Assembly: GCA_012512545.1 (NCBI GenBank)
Contig: JAAZDZ010000032.1
Span: 1 to 21,664, forward strand
Source of the DNA: Alcaligenaceae bacterium
GTDB taxonomy: Bacteria; Pseudomonadota; Gammaproteobacteria; Burkholderiales; Burkholderiaceae_B
Length of the DNA: 21,664 bases
Direction: 5' to 3'
The position numbers and the translations under genes are program-made. The number at the start of each line of letters is the position of its first letter. Position 1 is the first letter of the stretch. The notes beneath the pieces are model-generated. The model saw only the letters and a list, made by a program, of their open reading frames with translations, was not told the origin of the DNA and ran no database searches. Positions 1 to 6,050 of this stretch are shown one piece after another.

Positions 1-632
1 GCCTGAATGTCAGCCTCGACACCCTGGACCCCGCGACATTCAAGGAAATCACCCGCCGCGACCGTCTGCAGGATGTTCTCGACGGCCTGGACACCGCCCA
101 CCGCGTGGGGTTTGATTCCATCAAAATCAATTGCGTGGTGCACAGCCAGAGCAACGAAGAAGACATCGCCCGCCTGCTCGATTTCACCATGACCAAGGGC
201 TTTATTCTGCGCCTGATCGAAACCATGCCCATGGGCAACAGCGGCCGCCAGTACAAACACGTCAACCTGAACGAGATGGGCGCCCGCCTGGGCGAACGCT
301 ACGGCCTGGTATCTACCGTGGAACACCGTGGCCCCGGCCCCGCACGTTATTGGGCCACGCGCGACAACATCCCGGCCCTGGGCCTCATCACCCCGATGTC
401 GCAGCACTTCTGCGCATCGTGCAACCGGGTGCGCCTGAGTGTCGATGGCACGCTTTACCTGTGCCTGGGCCAGGAAAACCAGATACCCCTGGGCACCGCC
501 CTGCGCAAAGGCGCAACCGACGACGAACTGCGCCAGCTGATTCTGGCAGGCATTGCCGCCAAACCCGAGCGCCACGAATTCACAACCGCCCCAGAACGCG
601 TCATCCGCGTCATGGCCAAGACCGGCGGCTGA
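1..632 (+). CDS. moaA: GTP 3',8-cyclase MoaA (5'-truncated by window edge)
   Basis: This radical SAM enzyme converts GTP to 3',8-cyclo-7,8-dihydro-GTP, the first step of molybdenum cofactor synthesis, in the cytoplasm. Only the C-terminal part is present; the open frame enters from base 3 with no start codon, so the SAM-binding CxxxCxxC cluster lies outside the window. Seen here: the [10 protein letters not shown] stretch at the very beginning, and the C-terminal iron-sulphur motif FCASCNRVR (about bases 406-432) followed by a further cysteine in LYLCL, which is the three-cysteine arrangement of the GTP-binding cluster. The protein ends in Gly-Gly, as MoaA proteins do; that tail is needed for activity in known members. 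mobB starts 7 bases downstream on the same strand, so the two are probably co-transcribed. Family assignment is very secure. Confidence 0.96.
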   Translation, partial: LNVSLDTLDPATFKEITRRDRLQDVLDGLDTAHRVGFDSIKINCVVHSQSNEEDIARLLDFTMTKGFILRLIETMPMGNSGRQYKHVNLNEMGARLGERYGLVSTVEHRGPGPARYWATRDNIPALGLITPMSQHFCASCNRVRLSVDGTLYLCLGQENQIPLGTALRKGATDDELRQLILAGIAAKPERHEFTTAPERVIRVMAKTGG

Positions 633-639
633 TTCCGCC

Positions 640-1167
640 ATGCCCGCAAACCTGCCCCGCGTTTTCGGCATTGCCGGTCGTTCTGGCAGCGGCAAGACCA
701 CCCTTATAGAAGCCATGCTGCCGCAATTGGCCGCGCTGGGGCTGAGCGTGAACGTTATCAAGCACAGCCACCACGATCTCCAGCTGGAACCGCCCGGCAA
801 GGACAGCGCCCGCTTTCGCCAGGCGGGCGCGCAGGAAGTCATGGTCGCTTCCCCCTACCGCTTCGCCATCGTGCACGAACTGCGCGGCCAGCCGGAACCG
901 CCCCTGGCTGAACAAGTGGCCCGCTTGTCGCCTGCCGACCTCACGCTGGTGGAGGGCTTCAAGCACGAAGCCATCCCCCGCCTGGAAGTCTACCGGCCCG
1001 CCAACGGCACCGCCGCCCTGCACACTGAACCCGACAGCGGCTTCGTGGCAGTTGCCACACCTGAAGATGCGCCGCTCGATACCGCCCTGCCCCGCCTGCC
1101 GCTGGACAACCCGCAAGCCGTGGCTGAGTTTATTTGCGAGTATCTGAACATCACGGCTCGCAGGTAA
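640..1167 (+). CDS. mobB: Molybdopterin-guanine dinucleotide biosynthesis adapter MobB
   Basis: MobB is a small GTP-binding protein that helps MobA attach GMP to molybdopterin, giving the bis-MGD form used by DMSO-reductase-family enzymes. The 175-aa product carries a P-loop, GRSGSGKT, at residues 13-20, then the NVIKHSHHD segment and the TLVEGFK segment typical of MobB. Length fits the family (about 165-175 aa). I chose the ATG at 640 because the protein begins directly with the expected PRVFGIAG strand; the frame stays open further upstream, but that part overlaps moaA and has no family similarity. Spacing to moaA (7 bases) and to the next gene (14 bases) suggests one operon. Function is inferred from family; identity is well supported. 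Confidence 0.93.
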   Translation: MPANLPRVFGIAGRSGSGKTTLIEAMLPQLAALGLSVNVIKHSHHDLQLEPPGKDSARFRQAGAQEVMVASPYRFAIVHELRGQPEPPLAEQVARLSPADLTLVEGFKHEAIPRLEVYRPANGTAALHTEPDSGFVAVATPEDAPLDTALPRLPLDNPQAVAEFICEYLNITARR

Positions 1168-1181
1168 AAGCCATCGACGGC

Positions 1182-2567
1182 ATGCACCCGGCCTTTTCCT
1201 TCGAACAATTTCTGCGCGGGCTGCCCCACCGTTATCGCCTGCCTGAACTCGCGGGCGATGGCGATGCTCTGGCTTCGATGAGTTCAGAGGGCAATCGCTT
1301 CTCTGCCCGGCTGGCCATGATTCTTGAACAGGCTCGCCGGGCGCTGGCTGTCGGCGACACGCCAGGGCGGGAATTAGAGCAGGCTTTCATTGCTGCCATG
1401 GCCGGGATGATTCAGGAAGCTGCGCAGGACGATGGCGGCGACCCGGTTTTTCAGGCCATGGTACTTGAACACCACGAACCCGTCGTCAGCGAATACACGG
1501 CACTCGCCCGCCATTTTCAGCCGGACAGGCGCCGCGTTCAAGGGTTGATCAACGCGATTGCCCACCCTGAGAAACTCAAGCGGCAGCCACCCGGCCCGCT
1601 GCGCAACGCTTTGGCGCAACTGCGCAATTCCGCTGCTGCCGCCCACTGGCCTTCCCTGCCGACCGCCTTGCAGCAAGCGCTGTCCGCGCCCGCAGCCGGG
1701 GAAGATTCCGACCTTGCGAGCGCCCTGACGCAACTGCTGGCAGAACCCGCCTTGCAACGCCTGGTGCGCCTGGACACCCTGCGCGGGCACAAGCGGGTGC
1801 AGCAGTACCTGGCCCTGCGGGAACAGCAAGGCCCGCGCGCCAACAGCGAGGCCGCCGCCAGACAGGGAGCGGAAGGCCGTCGTCGTGGCATGGGGGTAGA
1901 GACATTGGCCGCGCAGGCCCTGCAAGCCCTGGCCCTGCGACTCGACCGCATGAGTAACGGCGCCACGCGCCATCAGGTCGTCACATCCATGCATGTGCCA
2001 GCCAGCCTGTCGGCAGGACACCAGGGCGCGAAAACCGAGTGGGATGTCGTCTTGCTGAAACAGGTTGCCGAAACCGCCCGCCCCATGCCGGTATTTGATG
2101 TCTGCCTGCTGTTGGAGGCCAAGGCTTCGCCCGATGCCGTGGGTACCGACCTGCCCCGCCTGCTGCGCGGCCTGCGCCTGCTGGCAGCCGCCCAACCTGG
2201 GGAAACACACGTATTCAAAGCGCGGGAGGGGGAATTCCCCGTGCGCGGCGCCTCGCTGAACGCCCTGCCCACGGAGGCCGCCCGCCTGGCGGGAACCGTG
2301 CTTTATTGCAGTGATGCGCCCGCCGACCCGCAACCACGCCTGCTGAGCGCATCGAGCCGCATGAAGCTGCTGTCAGCGCCGGAAAGCCTGGCGTTTGCGA
2401 CGGCATTGCGCCAGCAGGGCGCTGCCGAGCCCCGCTGGCTGGAACCCCTGTGGCAGCAACTGCTGAGCGCTCCTGAGTGGAAAGTCGTGCTCTTCCAGAC
2501 GTTTGCCATGCAACAGGCAAGAGAGCTGATGGTGCATGCGGATGACCTGCTGGCGGGCGCGGCTTGA
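1182..2567 (+). CDS. Unrecognised 461-aa protein; possible PD-(D/E)XK-like core
   Basis: I do not recognise this family by name. The start is taken at ATG 1182, 14 bases after mobB; an in-frame TTG at 1134 would overlap mobB and lacks a ribosome site. The N-terminal half is helical and rich in Ala, Leu and Gln, with no signal peptide or membrane segment, so it is probably cytoplasmic. From residue 240 there is an arrangement resembling a restriction-endonuclease fold: a glutamate at the start of a helix (GVETLAAQ, E240), an aspartate in a hydrophobic strand (EWDVVLL, D288), and 24 residues later a strand ending in E-x-K (CLLLEAKAS, E312 and K314). That reading is my inference from spacing and hydrophobicity, not a recognised domain. 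The gene is last in the moaA-mobB run and ends 4 bases from the convergent ridA, with no terminator visible between them. Existence of the gene is solid; function is open. Confidence 0.82.
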   Translation: MHPAFSFEQFLRGLPHRYRLPELAGDGDALASMSSEGNRFSARLAMILEQARRALAVGDTPGRELEQAFIAAMAGMIQEAAQDDGGDPVFQAMVLEHHEPVVSEYTALARHFQPDRRRVQGLINAIAHPEKLKRQPPGPLRNALAQLRNSAAAAHWPSLPTALQQALSAPAAGEDSDLASALTQLLAEPALQRLVRLDTLRGHKRVQQYLALREQQGPRANSEAAARQGAEGRRRGMGVETLAAQALQALALRLDRMSNGATRHQVVTSMHVPASLSAGHQGAKTEWDVVLLKQVAETARPMPVFDVCLLLEAKASPDAVGTDLPRLLRGLRLLAAAQPGETHVFKAREGEFPVRGASLNALPTEAARLAGTVLYCSDAPADPQPRLLSASSRMKLLSAPESLAFATALRQQGAAEPRWLEPLWQQLLSAPEWKVVLFQTFAMQQARELMVHADDLLAGAA

Positions 2568-2571
2568 AAAT

Positions 2572-3039
2572 CTATTGCACTTCAAAAATGGCATCGACCT
2601 CTACCGCCGCATTGCGCGGCAGCGACGACACGCCTACAGCTGCGCGGCTGTGCTTGCCTTTGTCGCCCAGCACGGCCACCATGAGATCCGATGCGCCATT
2701 GATCACCTGGGGCTGATCGCCAAAGCCGGGGGCCGCGTTCACAAACCCGCCCAGCCGCACGCAACGCACCACGCGCGAGAGGTCATCTTCTACCGCAACG
2801 GCCAGATGGGCCAGGATATTCAGCGCGCATAACTGCGCCGCCTGCTGCCCGGTTTCGACATCAACATCGTCACCCAGCCTGCCGACATACGCGCAGCGCC
2901 CGTCTTTCAGGGGCACCTGCCCGGAGACGAAAACCTGGTTGCCGCTGCGCACCCAGGCCACATAGTTGGCCGCTGGCGATGCAGGCTCGGGCAACACATG
3001 CCCCAACGCCGCCACGCGGCCGGAAATCGTTTCAGACAT
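2572..3039 (-). CDS. RidA/YjgF-family protein
   Basis: RidA-family proteins are small cytoplasmic trimers; the best known members hydrolyse reactive enamine/imine intermediates released by PLP enzymes. The 155-aa product contains NQVFVSGQVP near the N-terminus and SRAAVGVSSLP followed by AAVEVDAIFEV at the C-terminus, the hallmark region with the arginine that binds the substrate carboxylate in active members. At about 155 aa it is longer than E. coli RidA (128 aa) and looks like the longer YjgF/UK114-like subgroup whose substrate is not known, so I give no symbol. The start is decided by the ribosome site: AGGAGG lies 6 bases before the ATG at 3039, whereas the in-frame upstream codon at 3066 has none. 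It lies 58 bases downstream of the HipS-like gene on the same strand. Confidence 0.9.
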   Translation of the reverse strand: MSETISGRVAALGHVLPEPASPAANYVAWVRSGNQVFVSGQVPLKDGRCAYVGRLGDDVDVETGQQAAQLCALNILAHLAVAVEDDLSRVVRCVRLGGFVNAAPGFGDQPQVINGASDLMVAVLGDKGKHSRAAVGVSSLPRNAAVEVDAIFEVQ

Positions 3040-3097
3040 GGAACCTCCTGTAAGTGGAAAACCCAACCATATCCCGATTTACGGGCGGAGGGAATGC

Positions 3098-3406
3098 TCA
3101 GTGCCGTGTCAGCGCCAGCCGCTCGCGGTTGTGCCCTTCGGGTAGCAGGTTCTGGAAATAACCCGGCCATTTTCCATCCGCCCTGACCAGCCGGATATCG
3201 CGCGCCGCAGTGAGGATGGCGCGTGTAGCGGCGTCATCCCTGCCCCGATAACTGAGGGAAAGCGTTGGCCGGTGGGAATCCTGCACATAATCAGGATCGA
3301 ACGAAACGCGAAAGATATCCCCATACTGCGACAAATAGCCAATGGGGCGTTTGCTCCCATCCACGCCATGCAAGTACATGCGAAGGTAGCGGATGAAGGT
3401 GCTCAT
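3098..3406 (-). CDS. Stand-alone HipA N-terminal domain protein (HipS-like), no kinase
   Basis: The 102-aa product matches only the first, non-kinase subdomain of HipA toxins: YLHGVDGSKRPIGYL at the start, RPTLSLSY in the middle, and GYFQNLLPEG near the end, the segment that in HipA leads into the kinase body. Then the frame stops. In three-gene HipBST systems (E. coli O127:H6 type) this subdomain is a separate protein, HipS, which acts as the antitoxin of the HipT kinase; a tryptophan of HipS is important there, and a Trp is present here at residue 80, though I cannot show that it is the equivalent one. The gene overlaps the end of the hipB-like gene by 4 bases (ATGA), as in a translationally coupled pair. 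Downstream, where hipT would be expected, is ridA. Either an orphan HipS or the stump of a hipA cut after codon 102. Confidence 0.75.
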   Translation of the reverse strand: MSTFIRYLRMYLHGVDGSKRPIGYLSQYGDIFRVSFDPDYVQDSHRPTLSLSYRGRDDAATRAILTAARDIRLVRADGKWPGYFQNLLPEGHNRERLALTRH

Positions 3407-3714
3407 GATCTGCCGCGCCGAAGGATTTCATCAACGACAGAAGCTGGCGCGTCCACTCCCGTTTGCTGGGCCAGAGCCCGCCCGCCAGACTGCACGAATT
3501 GTTCGAGATCCTGACGCAGGGCGCTGGGCACCAGCATGAGTTCCATGCCCATAGCCCGCGCCATGACCTGCAGCGTGGACAAACGCGGGTCTGTCGCACC
3601 GGATTCCGCTTTTTGCACCGCCATGCGGCTAAGCCCGGCGCCTTCGGCAAGATCGGCCTGCGTCATGCCACGAGCCAGGCGAAGCCGGGCGAAATCACTC
3701 ATCAAGTGGCTCAT
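3403..3714 (-). CDS. HipB-like XRE-family regulator
   Basis: A 103-aa DNA-binding protein. Residues about 7-60 form a Cro/CI-type helix-turn-helix: ARLRLARGMTQADLAEGAG, then LSRMAVQKAESG as the recognition helix, then PRLSTLQVMARAMGMELML. HipB proteins repress their own operon and neutralise the toxin by complex formation. Here it precedes and overlaps a HipS-like gene, the order hipB-hipS seen in HipBST modules. The first ATG (3714) lies inside the right-hand end of a large palindrome; a second ATG four codons in (3702) is possible, and neither has a strong ribosome site. Autorepression through that palindrome is the natural inference. A general XRE regulator is the fallback reading. Confidence 0.85.
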   Translation of the reverse strand: MSHLMSDFARLRLARGMTQADLAEGAGLSRMAVQKAESGATDPRLSTLQVMARAMGMELMLVPSALRQDLEQFVQSGGRALAQQTGVDAPASVVDEILRRGRS

Positions 3715-3750
3715 ATAAGTGATCTTTTTAAATTAAAAGATCACTTATAT
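3713..3750. promoter_or_regulatory. Perfect 16-bp-arm palindrome at hipB start (putative operator)
   Basis: Bases 3713-3728 (ATATAAGTGATCTTTT) are repeated exactly in inverted orientation at 3735-3750, with a 6-base AT-rich spacer between. The element overlaps the hipB start codon and contains TATAAG/TATAAT-like hexamers on the hipB-coding strand, so it could combine promoter and operator. HipB-type regulators bind inverted repeats in their own promoters, so autoregulation is the likely use. It is strikingly AT-rich against its GC-rich surroundings and sits exactly at the edge of the nitroreductase remnant, which makes it also a candidate boundary of an acquired cassette. Confidence 0.65.
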
Positions 3751-3755
3751 TATCA

Positions 3756-3850
3756 TTGTTCTGGGGCGGCACCGCCATACGCACCAACTTTATTTGCAAC
3801 CTGGGCTACGGCAACCCGGAAATGGTGCACGAACGCCTGCCGCCGCGTTT
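3756..3850 (+). pseudogene. C-terminal remnant of a RutE/NfnB-type nitroreductase
   Basis: Reading the plus strand from about 3756 gives FWGGTAIRTNFICNLGYG, followed by NPEMVHERLPPRF. This resembles the last 30 or so residues of nitroreductase-fold enzymes of the malonic semialdehyde reductase type, which end in a pattern like R-x-N-F-L-C-N-L-G-Y-G-D-P followed by a Pro-Arg-rich tail. No start, no upstream part of the enzyme and no ribosome site are present: the coding similarity stops abruptly at the hipB palindrome on the left. The end meets the stop of the chimeric Phn ORF on the opposite strand. I read it as a gene whose 5' part was lost when the hip cassette came in or when this region was deleted. 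Family assignment is from memory of the motif, so moderate confidence. Confidence 0.5.
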
Positions 3851-4131
3851 CAATCCGCCAGTTTCATGCCGTCATACCCTGCCGTCACCCCTTCCGGCAG
3901 GGCGTTTTCGTTTTCCATCAGCCAGGCATCCAGCTCATGGCCGATATGGGTCAGCACCGTGCGCCGCACGGACAGGGATTGCACGGTTTCCAGGGCGCGG
4001 GTGAGGTCATTGTGATTACGCGGCGCTTGGTCGGCAGGGGGAAAGGAACAGTCCAGCACCAGCAGGTCGAACAACACCTGCTTGCCGCCAAAGCTCTTGC
4101 TCAAGCCTTCAACACGTATAGCGGATTTCAT
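3850..4131 (-). pseudogene. Chimeric ORF: PhnC-like N-terminus fused to PhnP C-terminus
   Basis: This 93-aa reading frame is made of two unrelated protein pieces. Residues 1-20 (ending IRVEGLSKSFGGKQVL) are the first beta-strands of an ABC transporter ATPase, closest in my reading to PhnC of phosphonate importers; the Walker A that should follow about 20 residues later is missing. From about residue 21-23 the sequence switches to LLVLDCSFPP, then PRNHNDLTRALE, VLTHIGHELDAWLME and a GYDGMKL-like end, which is the C-terminal third of PhnP, the metallo-beta-lactamase-fold phosphodiesterase of the C-P lyase pathway. phnC is often early and phnP late in one operon, so a single in-frame deletion removing everything between them explains the product. 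A ribosome site (GGAAG) precedes ATG 4131. The junction is near base 4068. The peptide should have neither activity. Confidence 0.75.
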
Positions 4132-4214
4132 GTGCGTGTCTTCCAAAAACCGGCGAACTTTCGCCTGACTCGCAGAATGTTAGAAACCCGGCATGACCAT
4201 TCCGTTAATTGATT

Positions 4215-4232
4215 GTGACGTTTTTATGAATG
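4215..4232 (-). promoter_or_regulatory. Pho-box-like site upstream of the phnC remnant
   Basis: On the minus strand the 18 bases read CATTCATAAAAACGTCAC. Compared with the classical PhoB consensus CTGTCATAAAACTGTCAC this matches 14 of 18 positions, including both TCA cores at the right spacing. It lies about 83 bases upstream of the phnC-like start, in the same orientation. Phosphonate operons are commonly PhoB-controlled, so finding such a site before the truncated phn operon supports the remnant interpretation. No clear -10 hexamer could be fixed. A chance AT-rich match cannot be excluded. Confidence 0.45.
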
Positions 4233-4259
4233 GGTGCGGAATTGATGAAGCGCTGCCTA

Positions 4260-5756
4260 CTACAGCTGTTTACCCCCCGGCTCCTGCTGTGCCAGCAACA
4301 CCCGGGTGACTTGCTCAATGTAATCGAACACCTCTGCCTGAACCGAATACTGATACTGCTTACGGCGGTTTTTGGATAATGTCCCCTTATTCGTCAGGCA
4401 CATCATCACCAGATTCGACAGGTCACTGCCACGCACGTCATAGGATTCATCAACCGTTCGCATAATCGTGTCATAGCGTTCAAGAAAGGTCGTTTCCTCA
4501 CGCAGCTCAACCTCCAGCGCCCGCTTCGCCATTTCCAGAGTGAACCGTACTGCAGGCGTAGCGTCCCAGAAGCGATAAATACTGGAATCACCCGTAAATT
4601 CAAATGAATACCGGCCCTGGTCTATCCAGCGGACATCCCAGAACTGGCGGGCCGGGCGCGAGAATTTCTGCAACGTCTCAAGGTATAGGCGTTCCTCACG
4701 TTTCATGGCTACAGAAACGGGCAGGAGCAATCCATTCTTCAGCGCCTCCGCCCGACACAACGTATGGTGAATCAGGAATCGGGAGAGACGGCCATTTCCG
4801 TCCATAAACGGATGAAGAAAAACGAAACCAAACGATATGACCGCAGCAGCAACCAAGGGGTCTATATAGGCTGGCATATGGTTCCCCAGGCGCATCAGCT
4901 CTTCCATCAACTCACGACAAAGATCTGGTTCGGGGGGTACATACGCCACGCCAGCTGCACCCTGCAAACCACTCGACAAATGGTTCTGCTCATGGCGAAA
5001 TGCCACCGCCATGTCAAAAGGGTTCGAAATCGTAGCGTTCTGAAGAGTGGTCAGATAGTCTTCGCTCAGCGGAATGCGTTCGTGGGCCTGGCGGAGCAAC
5101 TGTATAAATCGGTGCGCTTTTGCGTCGGAGGGCGATTCCTTCTCTATGGCAAATGAATCGCGGGTTTCATGAAGATAGGCCCAGTTGATGGCGCGATCCA
5201 TCATTCCTGTCGGCAGGCTTTCAATGAAGCTCTGGGCACGGAGAAGAATGTCATGCTCCAGAAGTGTTGCGATTTCAGGCGTGCGTTCAACCGTAGCGCA
5301 ATACGCCAGCGTCCCGATACCGTTGAATTCCACCCGCCAGCGAGAATTACGCTCGCCTGGCATCGTCACATACCGCTGCGGGTCGAACAAGGGCACGAAA
5401 GCCCCCCGCACCGGGGCATGCTGACGCAGCGTTTCTTGCGTGAACGCTTCCCGCAGATAGCAGGCTTTTCTGATGTAGATACCGTTCGGAGTGTTTTTTA
5501 ACTCCGTTTCCAAAAGCGCCGCAGGGATTTTCGGGAGCGCCTGGGCCAGAATCGCGAGCTGCACCCCTTCATGTTTGAGCGCAAATAGCAGATGGCCCAG
5601 AAGATCATCTTCAGCAGGCGCGATGTTAGGCGGTACTGCCAGGGTATCCCCAATCTGCCTGAGCCCGGTTATCGGCTGCACTTTTGCCGAGCACTGCAAG
5701 GGAAACACAGCAAGACGCAGAGATTGTTGCAGCCGCGCGTATCCAACTGAACTCAC
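4260..5756 (-). CDS. Fic-domain protein (putative AMP transferase)
   Basis: Fic enzymes usually transfer AMP from ATP to hydroxyl groups of target proteins. The 498-aa product has the full catalytic motif HPFMDGNGR at residues 315-323 (catalytic His315, metal-binding Asp319, phosphate-binding Asn321 and Arg323). Upstream, at residues 201-206, SFAIEK fits the class II autoinhibitory pattern (S/T)xxxE(G/N) with the inhibitory Glu205 kept but Lys instead of Gly/Asn at the last place. The N-terminal 180 residues are a conserved extension and the C-terminus (about 440-490) is basic and helical, possibly a winged-helix. The start is GTG 5756, supported by AAGGA 8 bases upstream. No partner antitoxin (FicA-like) is adjacent. 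It borders the phn/hip scar, so it may be part of acquired material. Confidence 0.88.
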   Translation of the reverse strand: MSSVGYARLQQSLRLAVFPLQCSAKVQPITGLRQIGDTLAVPPNIAPAEDDLLGHLLFALKHEGVQLAILAQALPKIPAALLETELKNTPNGIYIRKACYLREAFTQETLRQHAPVRGAFVPLFDPQRYVTMPGERNSRWRVEFNGIGTLAYCATVERTPEIATLLEHDILLRAQSFIESLPTGMMDRAINWAYLHETRDSFAIEKESPSDAKAHRFIQLLRQAHERIPLSEDYLTTLQNATISNPFDMAVAFRHEQNHLSSGLQGAAGVAYVPPEPDLCRELMEELMRLGNHMPAYIDPLVAAAVISFGFVFLHPFMDGNGRLSRFLIHHTLCRAEALKNGLLLPVSVAMKREERLYLETLQKFSRPARQFWDVRWIDQGRYSFEFTGDSSIYRFWDATPAVRFTLEMAKRALEVELREETTFLERYDTIMRTVDESYDVRGSDLSNLVMMCLTNKGTLSKNRRKQYQYSVQAEVFDYIEQVTRVLLAQQEPGGKQL

Positions 5757-6050
5757 GATGCAAATCCTTGATTTCTGATCCCGGTAAGCAATATTACTTC
5801 AGTGGATACGGAAAACCTTGAGTTTTGGAGTTTCCGTCTGCTTTTTCTTCACTTTTGCCAAGCGCCGGGGCTACCGTTACGCGCAGATGCAGAGCCGCCC
5901 CATGTGATCATGGGGCGGTATACGCCTTTGTGAAGAACTCCGGCCTCTTGGCCGGAGCTTCGCCACAACACAGGGGCGCCTTCGGCGCCGTGTTGATATT
6001 GCCTCGCTTGACCTCGCCGTAAACGACGAGGCTTGCGCTTTGGCGCGTGG
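5757..6050. other. Non-coding gap between fic and aspA carrying a hairpin cluster
   Basis: No convincing gene is present. The half next to the fic start should hold the fic promoter, but I cannot fix -35/-10 boxes. The half next to aspA (5895-6031) contains four consecutive inverted repeats, listed separately, which would fold in RNA from either strand. Confidence 0.6.
5895..6031. repeat. Four consecutive hairpins downstream of aspA
   Basis: From left to right: CCGCCCCATG (5895-5904) pairs perfectly with 5909-5918 around a TGAT loop; CTCCGGCC (5938-5945) pairs with 5950-5957 around TCTT; GGCGCC (5975-5980) pairs with 5984-5989 around TTC, extended by CAACAC (5966-5971) with GTGTTG (5990-5995) across a 3-base bulge; and CCTCG (6012-6016) pairs with CGAGG (6027-6031). 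The nearest is about 20 bases past the aspA stop. None is followed by a clean U-run on the minus strand, so they are not textbook intrinsic terminators, though they probably end or stabilise the aspA transcript. Confidence 0.6.

Noticed and set aside
3713..3750. Palindrome as an intrinsic terminator
   Set aside because: The stem is AT-rich, overlaps a start codon and has no T-run after a GC-rich stem; an operator fits better.
3463..4212. 249-codon plus-strand frame across hipB, the palindrome and the phn fusion
   Set aside because: It runs through opposing real or remnant coding sequence and a palindrome, and shows no domain. The true plus-strand signal here is the short nitroreductase scrap in a different frame.
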